Source: Prorocentrum cordatum (taxonomy: Eukaryota; Sar; Dinophyceae; Prorocentrales; Prorocentraceae). From it: a stretch of DNA of 64,000 nt. The stretch is from the NCBI GenBank assembly GCA_963575745.1, contig CAUYUJ010016476.1, positions 148,183 to 212,182 on the forward strand. Reading direction: 5' to 3'. This document shows positions 51,222 to 60,749 of the stretch, one piece after another. Under the pieces are notes generated by a model. That model was given only the letters and a program-made list of their open reading frames with translations. It was not told where the DNA came from and ran no database searches. How positions within the stretch are numbered: the first letter of the stretch is position 1; each line of letters opens with the position of its first letter. The translations under genes and the position numbers were made by a program.

Positions 51222-53183
51222 TGCAGAGGCCTCGATGCCATGGTGGTATGGAGCGCGAACGACATCGCATGTGCCAACCACGGACAGAACACCGTGGACA
51301 TGCGTCGTCACCAGGATCGGGCACCTACTGCCGTGCGCGAGCTCCAGAAGATGGGATGTGAGGGCTGCGTCCCGACGCTCATGCCAGTACACGTACAAGT
51401 GGAGGTATCACGCTTTGTCGACGTGATGCAGTACTTCCGTTGCCCCACGGTTATGGGGCCTGGCAAAGCAGCACAGTGGGGCGTGCACCCGAACTTTGAT
51501 TACCACGCCGACGATTTGATCAGGACGATGCAAAATCGTGGTATTACCGTTCTTCCATCAGACCATTGGATAGAAGCGCACGATCGAATTACGCCACAGG
51601 CTTGGCATGCAAAACAGAACAACCACAACATGGCAATGTTTACGACACAGTTCTGCGACGCAGTATGCTATCGTAACTTCTGCGCTTTGATTCAGTCACT
51701 CCCTTCTCAGCCGTATCCACTCAGGCCTCCCATCCTGGCTCCCGTCACGGACGAGCAGGCCTACACACAGGCCAAGGAGATCATGGAGGCTCTCGACTTC
51801 AGAGAGAGGATGACAAACGAATGGAAGAGAGATCTCAGCCTCACGACGCTGATGACACAGACAGCAGGCGAGATGGCTCATTGTGCTTGGGTGGCATCAT
51901 GTGCCGATGGTACGCTGCCGGCATCACTGCCTGCTACCGCAGGTGATCCGAATGTACGCATTCCTGGAATCCCGACACAGCCACCAGCACTTGATCCTCG
52001 CGAGCCGAACAAGGCTATTCCTCAGAACGATCCATTTGGTCCTGCATACGATGACTTATTCAAGTACCTCTTACTGCTGATCAACGACTATCCTGGGGCA
52101 TGGGCATCCTGGGATTCAGTCGAGAAACAAGAGCTCCTCCACCCCAAGATCATCAAAACAGTTGAAGATGCACATGCTGTTACTTGGGTTGTGTTTGAGC
52201 AGTTTCTAAAGCAGATTACCGATTTGGACGGAGACGATAACGCGACCAAATCACGACTCATTGCAGAAGGCAACAGGTTGAAATCTCACCGTATCGGCCC
52301 TGCTGCCGAGAACCAACAGACCATCGAAGAATGCAAAACATTCTTCAGACAGAATGCATTGGATCGTGTGGCATTGGGATACGATCTTGATGTTCCGACT
52401 GCCGTATGGCGCGCGGCGGCCGAGGCGGACCAGCCAGCACCGCCAGGCCCATTGCCCGAGCCACTGCAGCCTGGCCCGCAACCGATAGCCGTGCCAGAGC
52501 CATCAACGCCTGGCCCGCTGACAAACCGTACGCCAGCGGACCAACCGCCAGCAGATCAGCTCCCGAAAGCCGAGGCAGTCCCGATCCCAGACGACGGCAC
52601 TGACCTAGATGCGATGGAGCTGGAGGCAACTCCTGCCGACGACGACCCTTCTCCACACACGGTGAATTTATTGTCATGGCAGGACAGCTGCGAGCGTTCT
52701 TTGTACGAGGACATCAGCCAGGTCGGGATGTTCGATAACGCATGCACTATTCGAGAGTACAAGCTGCAAGCAGGCATCATGGACGACCACCCGTACGTTT
52801 CTCCAGTATTGCGGGGTACATCCGCGATCAATGGATTTGCTTGCCTGCAAGACGAGGAATGGTTCGATCAATTGCAACGCGACGATTGTGTGATTGCTCA
52901 TGCTCTTGATATTGCACAATCTGGTTGCTTTCCAGAATGGAAGTGGATATCGTTACCATATTACGACGATATACGTTCTGGTCCTGAATTACTCGGTGAG
53001 TGGCTCGGAGAACCCAAATACATGAGCAAAGACCTCACGACGATGTTACGCCACGAGATCCACTACAAGAAGTTCTACATCAATCAATTTCACGATCGAC
53101 GTATCAACATTTGGCCGAAGACAACAGATCGTGAGTGGAAGATCCCAAGTAATTGGAAATCCTTTCAGGAGATGGTCCAATGA
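51222..53183 (+). CDS. Post-pol polyprotein region 2, unknown; weak SGNH-hydrolase resemblance
   Basis: The same frame as region 1, separated from it by one TAG. A 647-codon open stretch begins at ATG 51,240. The start, AMVVWSANDIACANHGQ, resembles the block III (G-x-N-D) of SGNH/GDSL hydrolases. The preceding MFYSDNAS could be block I, and DRITPQAWHAKQNNH could supply the late Asp/His pair. This assignment is weak. The middle is rich in Pro/Ala (about 52,420-52,660), which suggests a linker. The C-terminal part (LSWQDSCERSLYEDISQVG on) is unrecognised. It stops at TGA 53,181, and the frame then continues into the ADP-ribosyltransferase-like region. Confidence 0.5.
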   Translation, partial: CRGLDAMVVWSANDIACANHGQNTVDMRRHQDRAPTAVRELQKMGCEGCVPTLMPVHVQVEVSRFVDVMQYFRCPTVMGPGKAAQWGVHPNFDYHADDLIRTMQNRGITVLPSDHWIEAHDRITPQAWHAKQNNHNMAMFTTQFCDAVCYRNFCALIQSLPSQPYPLRPPILAPVTDEQAYTQAKEIMEALDFRERMTNEWKRDLSLTTLMTQTAGEMAHCAWVASCADGTLPASLPATAGDPNVRIPGIPTQPPALDPREPNKAIPQNDPFGPAYDDLFKYLLLLINDYPGAWASWDSVEKQELLHPKIIKTVEDAHAVTWVVFEQFLKQITDLDGDDNATKSRLIAEGNRLKSHRIGPAAENQQTIEECKTFFRQNALDRVALGYDLDVPTAVWRAAAEADQPAPPGPLPEPLQPGPQPIAVPEPSTPGPLTNRTPADQPPADQLPKAEAVPIPDDGTDLDAMELEATPADDDPSPHTVNLLSWQDSCERSLYEDISQVGMFDNACTIREYKLQAGIMDDHPYVSPVLRGTSAINGFACLQDEEWFDQLQRDDCVIAHALDIAQSGCFPEWKWISLPYYDDIRSGPELLGEWLGEPKYMSKDLTTMLRHEIHYKKFYINQFHDRRINIWPKTTDREWKIPSNWKSFQEMVQ

Positions 53184-54192
53184 AACTTCAGCGGCCGTAA
53201 AAACCACAACGGACCATCCATGGATGCGGCCATGACGCACTTCAAAAACGATGGTGAGAAAGATGGGTACCCCGATTGGAACGATTATTACCCGATCTTC
53301 ATCATTCGCGCGTTCCAGAAACATATTGACCCGCTGAAGAATCGGATCGAGATATACGCCAAACCAATCTCCGAGGGAGGTGATCCCAGCTGTTTCGATT
53401 GGAACAGCGTTATTGCCATTCGATGTGTTGGAGGCCACAGTTGCGTCAATCCCTTTTGCCAAACTGTGGAACATGGGCTGGGAGAGCCTACAATGGACAG
53501 ACGTGAAATACCTCCACCACGGCACGACATTCCGTGCTTGGCGCAACATCCTCAAGGCAGGGATCATTCCCGGCTACGTTGATCCATCTTCTCAGAGAGA
53601 CAAGCATCATAAACCATCACAACGCACGGAGGCATTCTTCAGTTCCAGCACATATATAGACAATGTCCAGAATAATCCCCACACCTCGGTACAGTCATAC
53701 AAGTTCAATCACTACAAGAACGAGGTCGAGCTGGTGATCAACATGGAGATCGCCACAAAAGCTGGTTGCAGATTTTGGTTGGGCGCTGAAGGCGCTATTA
53801 TGACAGAGGACGTGGTTCCAGCAGCGGCAGTCATTGCAATTCGCCGTCTCCAACCACGCCACGCGCACGGCCAGCAGATATGGCCGGAGGGCCCGCCTTG
53901 GGACGATCCGCCATTGGCCGCGAGACAAACATTGAGCAAGTGCGAAATTTGTGCCGTTCTTCCTGGACAGGAGTTCATCGATAACCCTCCTGGGATTACA
54001 CCAGCTGACATGGATCGCGACATGGATCAGCAGCCAAGGACGCCGTCAGCATCAGCATCTTCGGCTCAGCGACCGATTGCCCCTCAGCTGGAGGCAACCT
54101 TTGCTGGCTGCATATTTGGCGCCGACGCCTTGGACGAACAAATGGTCCGTGCTATGATCGACGAATGCGAGCACAAAACAGAAGATAAATAA
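53184..54192 (+). pseudogene. Post-pol Tpt1/KptA-like ADP-ribosyl/2'-phosphotransferase domain
   Basis: Begins in the frame of region 2 (ATG 53,220) and shifts near 53,430. The domain shows YLHHGTT (53,509-53,529), AWRNILKAGIIPG, then QRTEAFFSSS, VELVINMEIATKAGCRFW and GAEGAIMTEDVVPAAAVIAI. This order (HGT, a loop with I-x-x-x-G-I-x-P, a strand ending in S, V-x-I-x-x-A-x-x-G-x-x-F, then G-x-I-x-T-x-x-V-P) is that of RNA 2'-phosphotransferase Tpt1/KptA, an NAD+-dependent member of the ADP-ribosyltransferase fold. The usual H-x-H-L of Tpt1 is replaced by FFSSS, so substrate and activity may differ. A Pro/Ser-rich tail ends at TAA 54,190. Finding it inside an LTR element is unusual. Confidence 0.55.
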
Positions 54193-55509
54193 TGGTTAAT
54201 CGCTATGTCATACTGCCGAGAAGCTCTTCGACCCATCACATCAAATATTACACAGAAAGATTGGAATCGTCGGCCTATATTTAATGATGTTCGCATGGGG
54301 GACTTCATTATCACTAAGAATTGGGGGTCTACCAATTGTTATCATTATGATAATCACTACCCCAAGGGCAATCACAACACCAAGGTCCTCATGAACAAGG
54401 GCCACGTATACGGCCCAATCATTCATTTCGGAGTCTTTGACAAGTTCTTTGCGGTACAAATACCTATCCTCAACTACGGTTTACGATGGGTAAACATATG
54501 GTACAATGACAAAAGCATGCCTCTCAAGGGCGTTGTCTTTGCTTTACCAGTTCGTGCCGACATTGACCCGAGAGACATGAATACTGCACTGGAAGGACCA
54601 TCCTCATGCCGTGACAAAATACTTCAGCATAAAACAGATGGTGATCCACCATATCTCGGAATGCCGAGCATTTATAAGCCACGTATCCCACGTGCACCGA
54701 CCAGACGGCCCGTTCCTCGGACACCCGATCCTGGAGAACTGGTGGCCACACCTGCCGAGGATACTGCTCCCGCGGACGATGGACCCCAACAAAAGGCAGG
54801 CCAATCTGCTGAACCTCTGGTTACCGTTATTGTGGATATATCAAACATACCACTCACTGCCGAGGAGGAAGCGGCAAATGACAATATGAGAGCAGATCTA
54901 TCAGCAGAGATCCAAGCAGGCGAGCACGTCGACGCGAGCATCCTCGACAATATTATTGACCCGCCAGAAGACTTCCTCAACCACCCCGACTACGACCCAG
55001 AGGGGGACTCAAAGTGGACCAAACAATCATACGACCACCGCATATACCGCTGGGCGTCGGAGCTATTGGTGGACTCACCTATGATAAAGGTGAAACAAAT
55101 CATTGAGGTGCACACTGGCGCGGACAGATTTGTGGTGGATAAAGTACAGTCGTACTTACGATTTGAAATTCAATTCGGATCCAACACATGGAACGCGGAG
55201 ACATACTATTTGGATTACAATCATACCCACAAATGGGCACGCGACTTACCAATTTGCAGTTCAGATAGCTTCTTCAAAAAGTTGGTACACTACCTGGACC
55301 CAGAGGTCATCGAGGAGTCGACTACAGGCGTCTTCCAATGGATCTCTAAAGTGTAGCAACTCATATTGCTGGACAGTATTGGGGAGCTCCGTGATTTCAC
55401 AAAAGATGCTACTCATCAGAACCATCCTGCACTCCAGACGTTGCGTGATCTATTTACACATTGAATCAAGACATTCGGCAATCCAGGCTTCCCCGTATGG
55501 ACGGAGCTG
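54193..55509 (+). pseudogene. Post-pol polyprotein region 4, unknown
   Basis: Same frame as the transferase region after one TAA. It is open for 383 codons from ATG 54,205 to TAG 55,354, then continues past a TGA at 55,462. Segments such as GDFIITKNWGSTNCYHYDNH, GPIIHFGVFDKFFAVQIP and WVNIWYND look like a globular N-terminal domain. A Pro/Ala-rich linker (about 54,680-54,830) and a second globular part (WTKQSYDHRIYRWASELLVD, IKVKQIIEVHTGADRFVVDK) follow. I recognise neither. Confidence 0.45.
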
Positions 55510-56211
55510 GTGGAAACACTTGCCGCGCCACGTGACCCAGGCGCGGAGCAGGACATTTCCCAGGATCCAGGCAGCATTGCATCCGCAGCTCCCGATCAAG
55601 AAACCATGGTACGGATCATAGCCGAACAGAAGGGAATCAACCGCGAGGAGGGTGACAACGAGTCCGCCTTGCAGGAAGAGGCTAGCCGTATCCGTACATA
55701 AAACGTACGCCATGGTGATACGGAGGACGCGGACAACGACACGACCGAGCGCATAGGACTGCCAGGGGAACGATTGTCTATGATCGAGATCGAGGCAATG
55801 AGCAGATCGATCGCTTCCCGACCGAACGCCGAGATCAACCGCGGTGCCATGGATCAGATCGGCCGCAATCTTGCTCGTGGTCGGGAAACTCGCTGGGGAT
55901 CTCGTGGGCACCTAACGATTGACGGAGCCCCAGAAGCTATTCAGCGTGATATCGCGCGATGTCGGAATTGCGATCGCATCTTATCCCTAGGGGTCGTTAC
56001 AGTTGAAGGTACCCTTTGCGACATCTGCTGGCAGTGCACTGTATCCGTAGGTGCTACGGGTAAAAGTACTGCCGTCCAGAGCGACCTGGCATACCTCCAG
56101 AAGCTGACCCACTGGATCAAGACGACGCTCTCCCAGGATGACATCACGAGGTACATGAGAGACGGAACGCAGGTCATCATGACAGGTAAGCGATTCTTTT
56201 CCAGGCAATGA
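55510..56211 (+). pseudogene. Post-pol polyprotein region 5, Cys-rich motif
   Basis: Continues the same frame with one TAA (55,699). An acidic/basic helical stretch (MIEIEAMSRSIASRPNAEIN) is followed by a Cys cluster: two C-x2-C pairs and one more Cys, in RCRNCDRILSL and GTLCDICWQC, spaced like a zinc ribbon. The final segment, LQKLTHWIKTTLSQDDITRY, looks helical. It ends at TGA 56,209, and the sequence then moves to another frame within a few codons. Confidence 0.45.
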
Positions 56212-56219
56212 GAAAGACG

Positions 56220-57181
56220 GACTGAGGAGATTGGCCAATTCCGCAAGGAAGAGGTATGAGGAGTGGGTCGCCTCTGGCTCCCCTCCTGCACACGAGTGCA
56301 GACTGATGGGCGAGCGTGAAGACGACAGACCTCTATGCCATCCATTTGCCAATCACGTTCAGCGCTTTCTCAATGATTTGAAGTTCCACCACCAAATGAC
56401 AGGTGCTCGTATTAATGTAGGCAAGAAGGCCTATACCGTTGAGGACATGCGCGATGCATGTGAAATCCTCGAGACCAGCATCAGGACTGGCCAAGCTGGT
56501 CGGAAGAAATGGTGGTTGAACGAAGGCAGACTCGACAGAAGCACGCGGCAGGCACGCGGACTTGTCACGATTGCCCCCCCCAGGCGGGATGGCACCCGTG
56601 AGAAAGTCACGCAGCGCAAGCTTGCCGCGCTTGCTTACGGGTTGATGGGTTCTGCCTTGGGTTCCACTGACCAGAGGGGGGTTGATTCAGGGATGAGAAC
56701 CGATCCGATCGAACCGGATACACACTCACAGTACTCTGATGATGCCATGGAGCCACGCATGCCGCGGCACCCGCCGCCGCCGCCGCGCCCCGCTCCTGGC
56801 GACGCTGCAGGGTCCAGCGCCTCTGGCGCGCAGGATTGCATGCCCGCGGGGCCGCGCGGCACTGCAGCGCAGCGGCAGGACAGTGATGACAGCTACAGAC
56901 CCCGCGCCAAGAGGGCGCGTACGACAGACTACGCCGCCTGGTGGCGCGACGACCTAGAGGACAGCCAGTGGGGCCTCAGGTACTGGAGCTTCTACATCAA
57001 CTGCTGGATCTACATCGCGCTCAACAACGACGAGTTCGTATACGTCCGCGACATCCAGTACAACAAGTGGCTTCGCCACTGGATCCCGAGGACATCTTGG
57101 GAGACGTTCACGACGAGCTACGTGACGTACGATGGCCGCAGGATGTGGGACCGCAGGTTCTACGAGAACGGCAACACATAG
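56220..57181 (+). CDS. Post-pol polyprotein region 6, unknown C-terminal part
   Basis: An open frame of about 316 codons (first start-like codon is a TTG, so it is probably the continuation of the polyprotein after an indel) ending at TAG 57,179. It has an N-terminal helical domain (ANHVQRFLNDLKFHHQMTG, YTVEDMRDACEILETSI), a basic segment, a proline-rich linker (RHPPPPPRPAPG), a likely nuclear-localisation stretch (RPRAKRAR), and an aromatic C-terminus (WRDDLEDSQWGLRYWSFYIN). It is not recognised. It is the last coding sequence before the 3' LTR. Confidence 0.5.
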
Positions 57182-57376
57182 TAGAGTCGGCCGCCAGGCC
57201 CGCCGCTCGAAAGGCTTGAACTGCATTATAATGCAAGTTCGCCTTGAGCGGTGGCTATTGTATACTTTTAGGCCACTTCACTATCTAAGACAAGTGGCCA
57301 CACACATACATACACATTTTGCGATAACCAAGGCAGCCTCCTAAGGAGCAACGCCAACGGGAGTCGCCAACTAGAG

Positions 57377-57412
<36 letters not shown>

Positions 57413-57920
57413 ACGCAACTTTTCGTGTTCATCAACGCGACCTTGCGTCCGGCCAGACATTTGCTTTGATATATATATGCGCTTCGTAACGCGATCGTGT
57501 TCATCAACGCGATCCCAGAATGCATACTCTTTAGAGTCTGCTTACATTGCGTTGAGAATGATCTGACGGGCAACTCTCTTCAGACAGCTGGTGGCAACAC
57601 CTGCCTCGCTTAGGCGAGGCAGATTATGATGTTGCTTTAACTTGCTCAGGGCCTCTTCCTCCGCCCACCCGCGTCTCATTCTTCTCCGCCCTCGAGTGCC
57701 GAAGCGTTTTTTGGGGGGCGCACCGAGGAAGTACCAAAGCGTGCTTGGCGAAGAAATAGAGACCCTGGGTGTTCCTTCTTACCTTACCTTGCAGCTGAGG
57801 CTATCCAGATTTGCGCCCAGCTGCCTGACAGACTTGAGGATTGAAGGGGTAAAAGGGTGACGGATTCTTTTCCTCTGTTCCCGAGTCCTACCCTCGCGGG
57901 CGGGATTCGGGACGGGGGGT
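57182..57920 (+). other. Retroelement 3' untranslated region with TA repeat and polypurine tract
   Basis: No gene. It contains a TATATA run at 57,379-57,408, two CGTGTTCATCAACGCGA direct repeats about 60 bp apart, and a G-rich GGGACGGGGGG immediately before the LTR, suited to act as the plus-strand primer. Confidence 0.6.
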
Positions 57921-58116
57921 GTGAATAGAATCCGTGTAATACCCTCATATATACTCCTTATCCTCACCTCTCCTGCGCCTGGCCGTTTGGGCTCAGGTAT
58001 TGGGACAGATCGATCAGACCTTTGATCGTGCAGGAGGGAAAGACATCCATCTATCCCTCCTTCCCTCTACCAACGGATCAGGGGTTCTGCGCCCTTGTAC
58101 TTCAAACCCATTCACA
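57921..58116 (+). repeat. 3' LTR
   Basis: Matches the 5' LTR with about six substitutions and one indel. Followed at once by the AATGGC duplication and LINE sequence. Confidence 0.9.
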
Positions 58117-58956
58117 AATGGCACCTCGCATCCCTTACTATTTCACTGGAGGCGGAGGTGTCTGAGGACTTGCAACGACCAGGACTCTACGGTTTCAGCC
58201 CTGGTAGGATCCCCTGGGAGATCGTGGGACCACTCAAACAGATATGTCAGCATGGGAGCGTCTGGGGCAAACGCAACAACGACCGAATCGCTTGCGTCGC
58301 GCAGGCCGGCATCAGAAAAGGCTTTCGACACCTTTGCGATCCAAGTTTTGTCACGTGCTCTGGGCGCCCTCAAAGTCCACCCTAGGCTCATGCGCGGGAT
58401 CTTGGAACCACTTATGGGGACGTTTGGGATAGTATGTTTCGAAGGCTTGGAGGTTACTGCATCGTGGGGCCGATCCATCCGCGCGGGGGGCACGGAGAGC
58501 CCCCTACTCTTCAACTTTGTGGTGCTCGCTGTGTGTGATGACTTCTTCAAATCTTGGGAGGACCTCCAGCTCGGGTACCCTGTGACGGACATCTTGGATG
58601 TATCTATGGATGTGTGCAATTGCTCACATGCCTTATGGGCGGATAACATATACCTCGTTGCGACCTCGGCTCAGGATTTGCAATGCCTCTTGCCATTGCT
58701 CACCACTTGCTTCAGAGACTGGGGATTAGGATGGAAACCAGACTCTCTCGAGTATATGATTGCAGGAGATGCCCCGCCGTGCTCTTTTGAATTTGGCATA
58801 GCGGGGAGACCCTTCCCGCCCAAGAAGGTGACGAAGATGCATGTGCTGGACACGGTGGTGGAGTCAGAATTTGACAGTCCTCATGGGGATATTCGCCACA
58901 GGATTGCGATGGCCAGGAGGGCGTTTTGTTGGCAGAAGCGCTTTATTTTCGTTTAA
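58117..58956 (+). pseudogene. LINE reverse transcriptase, C-terminal part
   Basis: Resumes the RT interrupted at 40,037. One frame gives HLASLTI...LYGFSPGRIPWEIV (fingers/palm entry, about 58,123-58,230). After a frameshift, another gives AFDTFAIQVLSRALGALKVH, with the first palm Asp in AFD, then IRAGGTESPLLFNFVVL and LWADNIYLVATSAQDL. The catalytic box is ADN where LINE RTs have ADD, so the second Asp is lost in this copy. A late RHRIAMARRAFCWQK block matches the RT thumb region. Defective. Confidence 0.75.
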
Positions 58957-59600
58957 ATCCGTGAGCCCACGGGCCAAATTCCAGAGATTTCAGCAGAGGG
59001 TGCAAAGCGCCATGTCCTACGGCCTCGACTGTTGTACACTTGATGCCGAGAGGCTACGAGTATTACATGGCGGCGAAGGCAGTTTACTTATGTGCATGCT
59101 CGGACGTTGGAAGCCAGCCCGTGAGAGCTGGGGCATCTGGGGGCCACGACGATTAGACCACGTCCGACGACAGTTTTGTGATGAGGGTTTCCATTCCATT
59201 ACGCAGTTGGCATGCGCACGCAGGTTCAATGTGGCAAGAAGTGTTGCCCAGCATGTGCAGTGTCAGCTTGCAATTCATTCTCGGTACACGGCCAGGGAGA
59301 CATATACGGAGGAGGGGAGGGTTGTGAGACGGAAGATCGACAGAGGGGATGGACGGTGCTCGCGTGCATTTTTGGACAGCCGAGGCACACTGCTCCTCGA
59401 CAATCCAGGGTGGACGTCTCGGAGAGACGCCCAGACATCCTGTTTGCATGCGTCGGGGCAGCTCTCACTGGCACGCTCGGGCACCAGGAGGCGGTTTGGT
59501 CCACTTGTATAGGTCGACGATCCTGGCAATGCCCGTATAGGGAAGTCCTGGGGCCCTGCTGGTGGGGCAGCTTTGATGACACCTACACGGGCTTTGTGAA
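58957..59600 (+). pseudogene. LINE post-RT connector region
   Basis: In the 58,841 frame, RFQQRVQSAMSYGLDCC and LRVLHGGEGSLLMCMLGRW follow the pattern of the segment between RT and RNase H in LINEs. The reading frame changes at least once before the RNase H frame. Confidence 0.55.
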
Positions 59601-59603
59601 GTT

Positions 59604-60701
59604 TTGCGGACGATCTTGGGGCACTTCGATAAACCCAAGATCTTTGACGACTTGTACGTTGGCACCACAGGGCCCAGTTGGAGCTCCACCCAGTTCGAAG
59701 CCAAGCAGTCCACGGAAGGAATGACTCCTGAGGCCCTTGAGGAACAGGCCAAGCGTTTGGCCACTATATGTCAGCGTGCGACTTTTTGGGACGTCTTGAG
59801 CGAAGGGATAGGCGTGGACCTCCAAGGGGACTCACTACTGGTTTCATCGTGGCTCCAGGGGGGGTGGAGATGCCATAATCAAGGTTATGCCGACAGAGTT
59901 GCGGAGTGTGTGTGGACAATCTATGGGCTGAGCTGCCGTGCCAACGTTCGTGCGACGAACGTGGGGCGGGGCATATTTCGACATGAGTACAGGGAAGATA
60001 ACACCAGGGCCGACGAGCTCACCCACCTGGCCCGAGAGGGCCGCACTTTCTACCCCAATCAGGTCGCATGCGGTCCGATTGAGTCACAATATCTTATACA
60101 CGTCGCCTATCATGGGGCACACGATGGGGGAGTGGACGGCAACGGTTGCGGATGCGGTTTCTGGCTGCAGAAAGGTTTCCTGGATTATAGTCATTGGGGT
60201 CCGACCTACCACGCAACTCCCCCTCCATTGGGCTCTCGTCAGTTTGCCCGCAGGAAGGCCCCAGGGAGCGAGCCGGGAGATGCCCTCGTTTGGAGGGGCA
60301 TCGCTTCCAGCGCGTGTCTTTTGCCACCGCGCTCCGCGATCGCAGATTGCGAACTGGCTGCCGCCGAGGCGCTCGCGCGCGCCCTCCGCTTAGACTTGCT
60401 AGGCTCGCTAGGCGCCCCGTCGGGCGGCGCTGCGGACAGCGCCCTGGGGCCCGCGAAAACCGTCAAGAAACCAAGGTGGACGGTTTACCGTCAGCTCGCA
60501 GTCCTTTGGTTTCGAAAAATAAATCGTAGCTCCATAGCAGCCTACAGCTCGAAAAAATTAGGGAAACATACCATTATGCGGCGAAGCTGGAGAGTAATTC
60601 CGGCGCGCTGGGGGGCCAGTTGGCCCGAAAAATATCGACGGAAGTTTCGCCTTTTTCTGGCGGGTAAAAAACAATTTTCTCGCAATGCAACAATTAGTTA
60701 G
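59604..60701 (+). pseudogene. LINE RNase H region
   Basis: A 365-codon open frame. GDSLLVSSWLQGGW and FRHEYREDNTRADELTHLAR resemble RNase H blocks III and IV, and a second set follows (YHGAHDGGVDGNGCGCGFWL as block I, SAIADCELAAAEALARAL as block II). The first set precedes the second, which suggests two RNase H-like stretches or a rearranged domain. The last ~80 codons are basic and probably beyond the true protein end. A T-rich stretch at about 60,712-60,735 may mark the LINE tail. Confidence 0.6.
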
Positions 60702-60749
60702 AGTCTTTTGTTGGTTTGTTTTTGTTTTTTTTTCTCTCCTCCCACCCAT

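Larger units (their letters stand above)
40038..58116 (+). mobile_element. 18.1-kb Ty1/copia-like LTR retrotransposon with extra post-pol coding region
   Basis: The LTRs (40,038-40,234 and 57,921-58,116) begin GTGAAT and end ATTCACA, and are flanked by AATGGC on both sides (40,032-40,037 and 58,117-58,122). The internal order is Gag with CCCH fingers, protease, integrase, RT, RNase H, which is the Ty1/copia order. Pol ends near 49,126, yet coding-like sequence continues another 8 kb to 57,181. Total length is roughly three times that of a typical copia element. All coding parts lie on the + strand and form long frames broken by about 13 in-frame stops and 8 frameshifts, so this copy is defective. 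A G-rich polypurine stretch (GGGACGGGGGG) lies just before the 3' LTR. I could not identify a primer-binding site with confidence. Confidence 0.85.
18688..60701 (+). mobile_element. Non-LTR retrotransposon (LINE) split by two nested insertions
   Basis: Three segments, 18,688-20,828, 39,142-40,037 and 58,117-60,701, join into one LINE of about 5.6 kb. In order they encode a coiled-coil N-terminal region, an endonuclease/exonuclease/phosphatase (EEP) domain, a reverse transcriptase and an RNase H. Removing the TA-flanked array restores the endonuclease frame up to its SDH motif. Removing the LTR element and one AATGGC copy joins the RT frame as ...AEW-HLAS.... The LINE itself carries several frameshifts and an in-frame TAA at 19,822, so it is a dead copy. 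It is flanked on both sides by the 172-bp satellite. The 5' end is not fixed by any signal I can see. Confidence 0.85.

Noticed and set aside
42687-57181. A variant genetic code with reassigned stop codons in the LTR element
   Set aside because: TAA, TAG and TGA all interrupt the frames and true indels are present as well; ordinary decay explains it.
49127-57181. An Env-like gene after pol
   Set aside because: No signal peptide, furin-like site or transmembrane anchor is visible, and the recognisable piece resembles an ADP-ribosyltransferase fold.
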